Shown: positions 12,207 to 22,639 of the stretch, piece after piece
Layout: each line of letters begins with the position of its first letter
Numbering within the stretch: the first letter of the stretch is position 1
The notes under the pieces: generated by a model
Database searches by the model: none
Told to the model about the DNA's origin: nothing
Seen by the model: the letters and a program-made list of their open reading frames with translations, nothing else
Source of the DNA: Hyaloscypha bicolor E
Lineage: Eukaryota > Ascomycota > Leotiomycetes > Helotiales > Hyaloscyphaceae
Assembly (NCBI RefSeq): GCF_002865645.1
Contig: NW_020194519.1
Location: 1,857,542 to 1,921,541 of the forward strand
Length of the DNA stretch: 64,000 bases
Direction: 5' to 3'
Translations under genes and position numbers: made by a program

Positions 12207-12893
12207 CTTTGAAGATTTCCAGTCTTAACGATCTAGCAAGAAAGGAAATTGCATACACAGGTGAAAATGTTTCTCAAAGGATAGTAAAATCTTCACTTAA
12301 CCCCTCACAATCCCTCACCGTCATAAGTTGGCGGGGTGTGAAACTCTATGTCATCCTTATCGCAGATATTTGATAAGAAATTCTCAGCCTCGCTGTCAGC
12401 CTTGCTGGCTTCACCTCCCAATGACATCAAGCTCTGACCGCCTCTCGATGCCGGGTACCCTTGCCCAAATTTCTCGGGAATTATCAGCAAAATGACACGA
12501 GATCTTCTGTGTTACATCTTAGCTCGTACGTCCCCGCCAAATGCCTTTCGGACGAGCGACAACCTCTCGGAGCAGAGCCGGAAAATCTCGATGATAAGAA
12601 GAGCTTATCGGTTTTGACAGACAGTGAGGCTTTTGCGAGGGGAGCAACGTCCAACAGGCCCTCCTCAAGAACTTGTCATATGCTTTGTGAGACTGGCGTT
12701 GAAAATGGCCCCAGTAATCGGGAATTGGGCCGATAAGAATAAAAATGGGGGTGACACGACCTCGAAAGTGGCACTTGCCGATGTAGATTTCCCTTGGTCA
12801 ATCTTTTCTTCTTCTTTCTGTCCTCTGCTCTTTCCATCTCTTTGAATTGAAGGTCTCTGCAATCCCTGCCCTGCCTCATTCTGCTTCTCCAAG
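12207..12893. promoter_or_regulatory. Divergent intergenic region, deaminase / old yellow enzyme
   Basis: 687 bp between two start codons on opposite strands, so it must hold both promoters. No element can be named with confidence. A pyrimidine-rich stretch (CTTTTCTTCTTCTTTCTG) precedes the old yellow enzyme start, as is common in fungal promoters. Confidence 0.4.
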
Positions 12894-14311
12894 ATGGGTT
12901 CAATAACCCGAGTTCTTCCCCCTATCTCCACCGACGAGGTAGCTCTTCCCGGCAATGGCATGCAAGCCAAAGAAGACGCACCTCGAGGCCTCTCCTCCGC
13001 CATCTTCACCCCTCTAAAGATCGGGAACGGCAAAATCACTCTCTCCCACCGCATTGTCCTTGCTCCCCTAACTCGAAATCGTGGAGTTCCTCTGAAGATC
13101 AACGCTACTCCCGAAGATCCAAACAGAATTTGGTACCCAGGCGACCTGATAAAAGAATATTACATCCAGCGTACCACTCCAGGGGGGCTTCTGATCACTG
13201 AGGGTCTTCCTCCAAATCTAGAAGGCAATGGGATGCCCGGCGTGCCAGGGCTATTCTGCGAAGAGCAAAAGAAGGGCTGGAAATCAGTGGTCGATGCCGT
13301 ACACGAGAAAGGAGGGTACATCTACGCACAACTCTGGAACGCAGGCCGAGCGTCAATACCGCAGCACACTGGGATGCCCACAATCAGCGCGAGCGCAACC
13401 CCGTATGAAGGCGATGAACTTTACTCGTATCCACCACCAGGATCTAGTAAACAAGTTATGTATCGAGACTTCCCTCCAATGGAGCTGAGCCATGAGGGTA
13501 TCAAGAAGCAGATCGCAGACTATGTTGCAGCAGCAAAGGCGGCAGTTGAGGAGTGTAGGTTCGACGGCGTGGAGGTCCATGGCGGGAATGGCTACCTGCC
13601 AGAGCAATTTCTTAGTAGCAATATCAATAAACGAAACGATGAGTACGGCGGTAGCCCTGAGAAACGATGCAAATTTGTTCTAGATTTGATGGACGCACTA
13701 GCCGGGGCAGTTGGAGAAGACAGGTTGGCTATCAGATTGACTCCTTTCGGGCTCTTCAACCAAACAAGAGGCATGCAACGGATGGAGACATGGGGACATC
13801 TGTGCAAGGAGCTCAAGAAAAAGCATAACTTGAGCTATGTGCATTTCCTTGAGCCACGATACGAGCAAGTTCACAGCTTGGAAGAGAAAAAGAAATGTAA
13901 GTTTCCATGCCTGACTTGAGACGTCGAGACTGATGTGCTGCAAGACTTGGAATCCTGGGGCTTCAAGGACGTCGATCTGAAAGTTTTCCGAGACATTTTC
14001 GGAGACACCCCTTTCTTTTCTGCTGGGGGATGGAATGACAAGAATACCTGGGGCGTCCTGGAAGAGAAGACTTATGATGCTTTTGCAATCGGACGACTCT
14101 TTCTTTCAACCCCCGATTTAGTTAACAGGTGACACTTGCCTCGCCGAAACAAGTTCCTTCGCTGACAACGAGTAGATTCAAAAAGGGTCAGCGATTGAAC
14201 GCGTATGATAGATCACGATTCTATGGTCCATTCCCAGATCCCGAGGTTGGCTACACAGACTATCCACTTTTTGAGGATGTTGAGAAGTCGGGAAAACCGC
14301 TCGTAACTTGA
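12894..14311 (+). CDS. Old yellow enzyme-family NADH:flavin oxidoreductase
   Basis: Three exons (12894-13896, 13945-14128, 14176-14311) give 440 residues. FMN-dependent TIM-barrel ene-reductase: FTPLKIGNGKITLSHRIVLAPLTR at the start of the barrel, TTPGGLLITEG, the substrate-binding His/Asn in VEVHGGNGYLPEQFLSS, then FFSAGGWN and IGRLFLSTPDLVNR for the phosphate site. OYEs reduce activated C=C bonds with NAD(P)H; some fungal members act in secondary metabolism or oxylipin reduction, but there is no cluster here to suggest that. About 35 residues precede the conserved domain. Intron 1 ends in AAG (13944), the only in-frame solution. It converges with the THO/guanylate kinase gene, 117 bp apart. 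Confidence 0.93.
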
Positions 14312-14428
14312 GCAGATGTGTGTATTTTATGCCGCCGATGTAATTCTATCCACGCTATGCAGAGATCACCGATATCCCGGAAAAGAACCAATATTTGTTG
14401 TACAGTGTTCCATCTGCCATACGGCCAA

Positions 14429-17280
14429 TCATGACGTCTCTCCTCCAGCCGTAACAGCCTCCTCAGCTGTCTTTAGTTCGCTGGCCGCTGCTTTCGCATT
14501 GTCTGTGCCAGAAATGCTAGCCTTAGAGGAATCTTCCGGTGCAGGAGCTCCAGTATCCACCATCTCTACCTCTACGTTTGTAGGCTCCGCAGATCTTGCT
14601 TTCTCACCACTCAACACCAACTGTGACGGTCCCTCAACGCTCTCTTCAAGGCCGAAGATGTAGCTCTCCAGCTGTTTGAAGGTTGTTTCGAGGTCATCAT
14701 TGATAAAAACCTTGTCGTGGAATCCCTCAGATTTCGCCTGCTCGAGCTCCTGCTGCGCGATTTCAAGTCTTTTCTGAATAGTTTCTTCATCATCGGATCC
14801 TCTTCGTTGGAGACGGCGCTGAAGTTCTTCCATCTCAGGTGGGGCCAAGAAAATAAAGCGGGCAGCATATCCATTGTCCTTGAGTTGTTGGATACCCTAG
14901 CGAAAATGATTAAGAATTTCTGCGCCACGGAGTGCATGCAGTGGAGACTCAACTTACATGCATGTCCATCTCCATCACTGGAATCTTGCCCGAAGCAATG
15001 ATACCATCGACCACATTTTTACTAGTTCCGTAGTCATTGCCATTGAAGTTGTTGTACTCGATGAATTGATCACCATCACGCATGACATTGTACTCATCCT
15101 TGGTGATGAAGAAATAGTGTTGGCCATGCACTTCGCCCTCTCGAGGCTGCCGGGTCGTATGAGATGCCTTCTTTCCTAGTATTTTTTGATGCCTTTCCAT
15201 CAATAGCGTGACGAGTGTTCCCTTGCCAACACCGCTGGGTCCTGAAATAACTATAGGACGGCGATCTTTGGGAGTCGTGGTTTCTTCACCTGCGACTGCT
15301 TCTTCATCACCATTCGTCGCTGGCTCTTCAGATTTGGCGTCGTCGCGGAATATGTCATCGATTTTGTCGGAACGTTCAATCTTGTCAAAGGCGCAGAGCT
15401 TGGTTCCACTGGCGATACGTAGCGCTCTCCAACTCTTGCTGGCTTTGGCTTCGACGGCCGCGTTCTTCGTCTCGTCATCTCTGGCCATGTCAATATCCAT
15501 ATCGTCCAGCTCGATCTTGCTTTGATAGGTCTTGTACGAAGGCAGCTGATATCTCGACGGATCTTTCAATCTTTCTAAGCCGTTCCGAGTCTCACCTTGG
15601 GAAAGGAAGTTCAAGTCCAGGACTGCCCAATTGTTCATGCGAACTCGCTTTCTGGTGGTTGCTTGGCGAGCGGACGTCTTGGCTTGAAGGTACTCTTGGG
15701 AAGTGACCGAATCTCGGGCAAACGAAGGGCAATTCTCGATCTTCCAACGAGCCCAGTTCTTGTCGCGTGAAATCACACTTTCTACCATACGTAGAAAAAA
15801 CGCGCCCTCGAAGTCTTTCTTTATGTAGTCGGCAAGGAATTTCTTCATGTCAAGGGCCCATTTCGCCTACAATTGTTAGCGAAAATTTGCAAAGTGAATT
15901 GGAGAATTTGAGGTGAATTTAAATCAAGACGGGGCAAATGGAGAATAGACTCACGTCCTCTTCGCTCAATGTTTGATCTGCATACATTACTGACTTATTG
16001 GCGTTCTGGGGGAGTGATGCTTTGGCAAGCTTCTCCTTCGCCTTGGCGCTTAAAGAGAGCAAGAAATCCATAATGATCAGAGCTTGAACCAGGGTATGCC
16101 GACGAAATGAAAGGTCACTGATCTAAGTTAATTGTTAGCTGAGAGACATGTTAACGGAAGAAGAAAGACAAGATACCTCTAGCTCAAATAGATCTCTACT
16201 TGTAAGGTACTTCGGATTGAAAGCGTTCGCGAGATCGTCGTCCCCTTGGCCACGCTTCCGCTTGGTGCCTTTTTTACTGTCTTCCACGGTCTTGGTCGGA
16301 CGTCCCATGGTTTCTGCTTGCACCTTTACAAACATAGCCATTGTAGCCTCGAGCCCAGCCTTAAATTCAGCAAAATTGGCCTGGTCGAAAAGTCTTTTCG
16401 GTTGGCTAAAGCTTTGTTGCAAGGCCCAGAAGATAGGATACAGCTCATCCGGACTCAACGCCTTCTCGGCTATTGAGAAGGTAACGCCCTTTGGAACATT
16501 GCTAGCATCTTCTGCGGCTTTTTTTGAAGTGCCGTTTACCGCCTTGGATTTGTCTTTGGGTTCGGGATCCACCTCCATCTTCTCTGGGTCGACGTCCTTC
16601 GCAGGGGGAGCGTCAAACGAAGTCACATTCTCGACATGGTACTCGCCTCGTAGATTTACAGAGCTCTTGTCTCCTAGGGGGAAGCTCTGGAACAAAAATA
16701 TAAAAACACGTCCACAAAATGCAGTATCCTCAGCTCGAGATAATCTTCGGAGAAGCTCATTGCAGCTTCGCAGGATTACCAGGTTTTTCTGTGAGAAGTG
16801 TTTGGCTGTAATTCGTTCACGCCGTGATTCCAGGTAGTCGAAAATTTTGCGGCAGCCAGCAATAGTCTGACTATCTAGCAGCTCCTCCACAAGCCAGAAC
16901 AGAAGTCCTGGTTCGGTCCATTCGTCGTCGGAGAGGATGGATATGATATCTAGCAGGTCCCATAACTTAACAAATTCTGGAGCATCGATTGCCGTGGTGG
17001 CCTATGGAACGTCAGATGTGTGTCCCTATGCTCGTACTGATGTGCGGCTCACCAGTAGATTGTTGAATGCGTCTCGAGCAGCTGTTTCGATGATATGCTT
17101 CCTCGACTCTGGCGAACTCGCTGGGAGGACCGAGGGAACTCTCTCAAATAGCTCGGCAAGGTCTGACTTATTCAATGGCGGCTCTATCGTACTCGTTCTC
17201 TTGATGGCCGACGCAGCCCCTAGCATTTCCTCGAGAAGCCGTCCAAAGTCCTCCACTGGTTGTACCCCATGGCCGGCCAT
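14429..17280 (-). CDS. THO complex subunit 1 (Hpr1/THOC1-like) fused to guanylate kinase
   Basis: Five exons (17280-17053, 17001-16177, 16122-15955, 15866-14958, 14896-14429) give 865 residues. Residues 1 to about 560 match THO subunit 1: EEWTEPGLLFWLVEELLDSQTI-type helices, QSFPLGDKSSVNLRGEYH, and RDKNWARWKIENCPSF. THO couples transcription to mRNP assembly and export. Exon 4 then runs without stop or splice site into a guanylate kinase: P-loop GPSGVGKG at about 616-623, SHTTRQPREGE, IEYNNFNGNDYGTSK, and in exon 5 a lid-like RRLQRRGSDDEETIQKRL. Guanylate kinase makes GDP from GMP. An acidic, Ala-rich tail of about 70 residues follows. There is no Met at the kinase start, so separate translation is unlikely. 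It is divergent from aquarius. Confidence 0.87.
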
Positions 17281-17553
17281 CTTGGCGCCGATTCACGAAG
17301 GTCGAATATTCCACTGGCATTCATGGACAAACGCCTGCGCAAATATCGGCGACGGTAGGCTTCTGAAGGAGTTTCGTGGAGCGAAATTTGTCCTGCGCAA
17401 GGTCGTGTGAATGTTGTTAAGTCGTTCTATGGGCTCGCGCAAGGCTGTCAGGCACGCGAAGAAAACCCCCGCGCACGGACCTCAAGGCGCGTTCAAGATT
17501 CTGAAATTTGGTAATGCGGAGCGCAAGTGACTGCCATAAACACAACAACAACG
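17281..17553. promoter_or_regulatory. Shared divergent promoter, THO/guanylate kinase and aquarius
   Basis: 273 bp between the start codons of two RNA-processing genes on opposite strands. This is short enough that regulatory elements are probably shared. No TATA box or named motif is obvious. Confidence 0.55.
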
Positions 17554-20500
17554 ATGGCGCCCAGAACGAGAAATAAGGAGGAGTCTCGACGGGAGGTGAT
17601 TGATGAGAGACCAACAGTTGCTGACTTGGAGGGTGAAAGCTCGTTTGCAACCTTAGCCCGGAAGCTGTGGCTGAACAAAAAGACTGCGAAGGTCAAGGTC
17701 AGGCACGACATGTTGAAGACTGAAATATGGGATGTGCTAGAGAAGGAGGACTTTCCGTTCAGGTCGCTCTTGGTTCTAGAGAATTTGCAGATCCTCGAGA
17801 GGTGCGGTTGCCATTTGGTCCCTTTTGACTCCGCTAACATGGTAAACAGCTACCTTTGGCCAGGATATTCCGAAGACTCGTCCAACTTTCAAGTCTTGCT
17901 CATTGTCTTAATTTTGAATGTCAAGACTCGTGAACATCTGTTGACATGGGGTAAGCAGTTAATGACTTCCCGGAAGAGAATTTTATTAACTTGTAAAAGA
18001 CATCTTCACAGACAACCCGGCCGAATTCTCCACCTTATTTCGAAGAATACTTTCCATGACTTTAGACACCTCTCTGAGTGCGACTATCCGAACCCACTTG
18101 CTTTCTTTTATAATTAGCGCCTTCCAGTCTCTCGACAGTGGGATTGTCCGCAAAGAATGTGCTCCATTGGTATCGATTTCAATATGGCACAATATCTCCA
18201 GCGAAAAGAAGAGGGAGCGCAAGCTCGACCAGAGTGTTCAATTGAGGAAGGCTTGGAGAGCAGCAGCGAAACGTTATGATGCGGCTGACGAGCCTACGAA
18301 GCCCCGGCTCCGGTTTGAACGCTCGTGGCTCTTTACCCTACTCCTCGACTTCTTCAACCAACTGTATAACGAGAAGAGCAAAGCAGGTCCGTTTAGTCTA
18401 CCCTATGTATGGTCCATCACTTTTGCTAACTCCACGACAGAAAATATTAGGTATTGTGAGCGCTTCATTGAGTTTTTATCAGATCTCCAGAGCCAGTTGC
18501 CAACAAGGAGATATGTCAACACACTTCTCCAGGACTTGAACACTCTTCCTGCAATCCGAATGTCGCCCACCTTTAATGATGAGGACAATGGGCTTTTGCG
18601 GGACTTGTATACCTTGCTCAAGCATTATACATACTTTTCCATCGATGATCATACTGGCATCCAGCACAGTCGCACTGAGGCTTACGAAAAACATTGCGCC
18701 ATTCTTGCCTCGTTGCAACGGACAGCCTTGAAGCATTTCAAAGACAAGTTAACCATTTTGGCATTATCGAATTACGGATCAATTGACAAGCGGGCTGAGC
18801 TTGAAGGACATCTCGAGTCTCTAACATCTGACGAGGTTACCCAGCTTTGTGACCTTCTCGAATTCCGTACCTCTTATCCTGCTTCCACCCAAGTGGTAAC
18901 AGATCGAAAATTTCTCACCGAGGTTTTATTGTCAGAGCATGAGAAGCGCAAGACTTTTCAAGAGACAGCGCGTAATCTCAGCGTCTTACCAACAGAACTC
19001 ACCCTCTTCGAGCCGACATTGTTGAGGAACGACAACTACAACGGATCACAGCCTCTCGCCATTCCCAAGTTAAATCTGCAATACCTCACAGTTGGAGATT
19101 TTCTGTGGAGGTCTTTCATCCTCCATCGCTGCGAATCGTTTTACGAGATCAGAAAGCACATTGAAGATGTCATAAAACGTATGCAGCCAGCTACGAGCCC
19201 TACTGGCCAGACGTCCTTTAGGGGGTTCTCTAGGATGGCGCTTCCCATCCCAAAGCCTGCGTAAGTACTTCAAGATTCCCCAAATTTCTCTGCTGACCAG
19301 TCCTAGAATTTTAGAAGTAGTTCCACCCTCAGTCGGCGACGAGAAACCGTCCGCTGTCCGAGCTGAGATAACTTTGGATGTCAGTCGCCTTGCGGACAAT
19401 ATACTCCGAGAATGGGAATCACTTCGACCTGATGATGTAGTTTTCTTATTGGCAGTCCAAGGTCCCGACGATTTAAGGATGATCACGAATGGTCGTTCTT
19501 CACCATCTGACGCGCAAAAGCTGGGCCTGAAATATGTTCGAGCGGCCGAGATTACCCAAGTGCTGGACGATAAAGGACGCTCACTTCGGGACCAAGGTGG
19601 GCAGAATAGCCATAGTCGCCCACGGGTTCGCAGACTACAGGTGAAGCTTGATGCACTTGCATACAAAGCAGATATGGACAGGGTAGCGAGCGGCAAACTT
19701 GACATCTATGAGAGTATGAATGTGGTCGTACGCAGAAGAGGAAGGGAGAACAACTTCAAGCCAATTCTGGAATCGATCCGAAGTTTGACATTGTCAGACG
19801 TGCCTTTGGCATCTTGGTTGCATGAGGTATTCCTTGGATATGGAGACCCGGCGGGAGCAACATACACCCATCTAGTCAACCAAATCAAGAAGGTTGATTT
19901 TCGAGACACATTTCTCGACTGGCAACATCTAATCGAAAGCTTGCCAGGAAAAATTGTAGAGCCAAGCGACGATATGGATGGTAGTTTCGGTCCTCCGTAT
20001 GTCCTTGAGGCTGCACCGAAAGTGGCCGAAACTGTGTCAGCGAAACCATCGAAGAAGAGACGCCGGGATGCCGAGCCAGTTCCGCAGGTTCAACCGGAAG
20101 CCATTCGAGTTTCTACATACAAACCTGGGAGTACTGGGCCTTATCCTATGGATGCTCCAAAGCTAAACCAGGTACGGTTCACACCTGCTCAGGTTGATGC
20201 GATTGTGTCTGGTACACAACCAGGACTCACGGTCATTGTGGGACCTCCTGGAACAGGAAAAACGGACGTGGCAACCCAAATCATCAACAACATATATCAC
20301 AACTACCCAGATCAACGGACACTTCTAATCGCTCACAGCAACCAAGCCCTCAATCAACTGTTTCAAAAGATCGTTGCATTAGACATTGATGAACGACATC
20401 TACTGCGACTTGGGCACGGCGAAGAAGAGCTGGATACGGAAGCCAACTTTAGCAAGCATGGAAGAGTCGAATCTTTTCTCGAAAACCGTGATGGATACCT

Positions 20501-22070
20501 CCGTGAAGTTGACCGTCTCGCCGCAAACTTTGGTGCTCCTGGTGCTCATGGCAGCTCTGCCGAGACTGCGGGTTACTTCAACTTAGTCTACGTTGAGCCT
20601 GCCTGGACGAGATTCCGAGAACTTTCCTCGTCGGCACAAGCTACAGCGGAAACTATTGTAGAAGCTTTCCCATTCCATCACTACTTCTCCGATGCACCGC
20701 AACCACTCTTTCCAACCGGTGCTGACAAGGATATTGTTTTAGACATTGCGAAAGGATGCTACCACCACGTCTCTAAGATCTTCACCGAGCTTGCAGATGT
20801 CCGACCATTTGAGATTCTGAGGAGGGATCGAGACAAGGCCAATTACCTCCTTACCAACGAAGCTCGCATCATTGCCATGACATCGACGCATGCAGCGATG
20901 AGGAGACGGGAGATTTCATCTCTCGGTTTCCAATACGACAATGTGATCATGGAAGAAGCAGCTCAAATTACGGAGATTGAAAATTTCATCCCATTAGCGC
21001 TGCAGAATCCAAAGCATGGACAGATGCCCTTGCAGCGTGTGGTCCTTTGCGGAGATCACTTCCAGAATTCGCCCGTCATCCAAAACCTCGCCTTCCGTCA
21101 ATATGCGAATTTAGAACAATCTCTCTTCTCCCGGCTGGTGCGACTCGGTGTACCAACTATCAGTTTAGACCAGCAAGGTCGGGCTCGCCCTTCGATAGCA
21201 TCATTATATTCATGGCGCTACAAGAACCTGGGAAATCTACCACTGGTCTCGACATCTCCAGAGTTCCAAACAGCTAATGCTGGTTTCAAGTATGACTATC
21301 AGTTTATCGAAGTGCCAGACTACAAGGGCCGTGGAGAGTCGGAACCAACACCACATTTCATACAAAATCTTGGGGAGGCCGAGTATGCTGTTGCCATCTA
21401 TCAGTATATGCGCCTCCTCGGATATCCCGCATCAAGTATCAGCATTCTTGCGACATACGCGGGTCAACGCGCTCTTATCAAAGATGTTCTATCACATAGA
21501 TGCGCTAAGAACCCGCTTTTTGGTCTGCCAAAAATTGTCACAACCGTCGACAAGTATCAGGGAGAGCAAAATGACTGTATGTATTCATATCCTTCGCCCA
21601 TGAGATGATTTTGCTAATATGCTCTAGACGTCATTCTATCACTCACTCGAACTTCTCGAGTCGGCTACCTACGCGATATTCGACGTCTCACAGTTGCTCT
21701 CTCCCGAGCGCGGCTGGGATTGTACGTTCTTGGGCGACGAGAGGTCTTTGAGCCATGCTTAGAGCTGCAGCAAGCTTTTGATATCTTGTTGAGGAGACCG
21801 GATAAATTGATGCTTGTGACGGGGGAGTTATGGCCGAGTCAAAGAGTGCTCAAGGAAGAGGAAGGCAAGGGTGTTCCAGGTGAGAGCCAGATGGAGAACT
21901 TGGAACATCTAGGACAGTATGTGTATGAAATGACGAATGCGAAGGTACAGCAGCTCAGAGCAGAGAGAGGATTGCCTGAGACCGACTTGGTGGCACCACC
22001 TGTGGGAGAGGATGAAGACGGATTGGGCATCATCGAGGAAGATTACGAGGGGATTGAGGGGGAGATATGA
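17554..22070 (+). CDS. cwf11: Intron-binding protein aquarius / Cwf11 (spliceosomal RNA helicase)
   Basis: Six exons (17554-17801, 17850-17950, 18000-18386, 18441-19260, 19307-21576, 21628-22070) give 1422 residues. The N-terminal ARM-like half carries YCERFIEFLSDLQSQLPTRR and LPKLNLQYL-type blocks typical of aquarius. The SF1 helicase core follows: GPPGTGKTDVATQIINNIYH, AHSNQALNQLF, MEEAAQITEIE, CGDHFQNSPVI, LDQQGRARPS, TTVDKYQGEQNDY, and VALSRARLGLY. Aquarius binds the intron upstream of the branch site in the spliceosome and links splicing to snoRNP assembly and R-loop control. Intron 2 ends in AAG (17999); a CAG 13 nt downstream is also in frame but would remove the conserved DIFT residues. 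Intron 3 has a weak donor (GTCCGT) and is in frame if retained. Confidence 0.95.
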
Positions 22071-22405
22071 GGGCTTTGAAGCTGATGAGGAGACCTAAAA
22101 GTTTAGGATGCACGGCCTCCATAGCATTGGCGTATGTAGGATAATGTTCATGGCTGCAAAAATGAAAGATACCCAACTATATCCGCAGAAACAATTGTTG
22201 GGAGCTGGAGAATCACTTGTCAAAATATTGAAATCCCAAATCCGATCAGACAATTCTGTGCCTGCAATATGACAACCAGTGAAGTGACGTGTGCTTTCTC
22301 GCGCGTTGGCTCTCTACCAACTCGAGTTCAGGTCTTGGCAGGTCGACAGCCGAGAATTTCCCCTTTTCGGCACCTCGCTTAATTCCCACCACTAACAAAA
22401 ATCAC

Positions 22406-22437
22406 AACACTCACACTTCACTTCACTTCACTTCAAC
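22406..22437. repeat. Short ACTTC microsatellite
   Basis: CACTTCACTTCACTTCACTTC: about four to five tandem 5-mers, in an otherwise featureless 3' flank of aquarius. Confidence 0.7.
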
Positions 22438-22540
22438 CAAGTAAATTCCATAAAAGCATGTCGTCGTAGATTTCAAAAGCAAGAAGGGGAGCGGGCCGGC
22501 AGGTTCTTACCAAGAAGGAAGAATCTGCTGCCCGCTCGAT

Positions 22541-22638
22541 GAAGTCCAGATGGATTTGAACCATCATTACTACTGACTTCCTTTGAATCAGATTCTCGGG
22601 AAAGCAAGACTGTGTCGCCCATTACACTACAGAGTCTG
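22541..22638 (-). tRNA. tRNA-like element, probably degenerate or intron-containing
   Basis: On the minus strand a perfect A-box match (TAGTGTAATGG) is followed 67 nt later by a perfect B-box (GGTTCAAATCC). A D-stem (GTGT/ACAC) and a T-stem with loop (GATGG TTCAAAT CCATC) form. The A-B spacing is about 22 nt larger than in an intronless tRNA. The anticodon stem is imperfect (GTCTT/AAGTC), and the acceptor arms (GACTCTG with TGGACTT) pair poorly. It could be a tRNA pseudogene, a tRNA-derived SINE head, or a tRNA with an intron whose ends I have misjudged. No anticodon is assigned. Confidence 0.35.
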
Positions 22639-22639
22639 T

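Noticed and set aside
13195..13607. Antisense open frames across the old yellow enzyme, and similar ones across tof1, aquarius and the WD40 array
   Set aside because: Shadows of strongly coding genes on the other strand, without domains.
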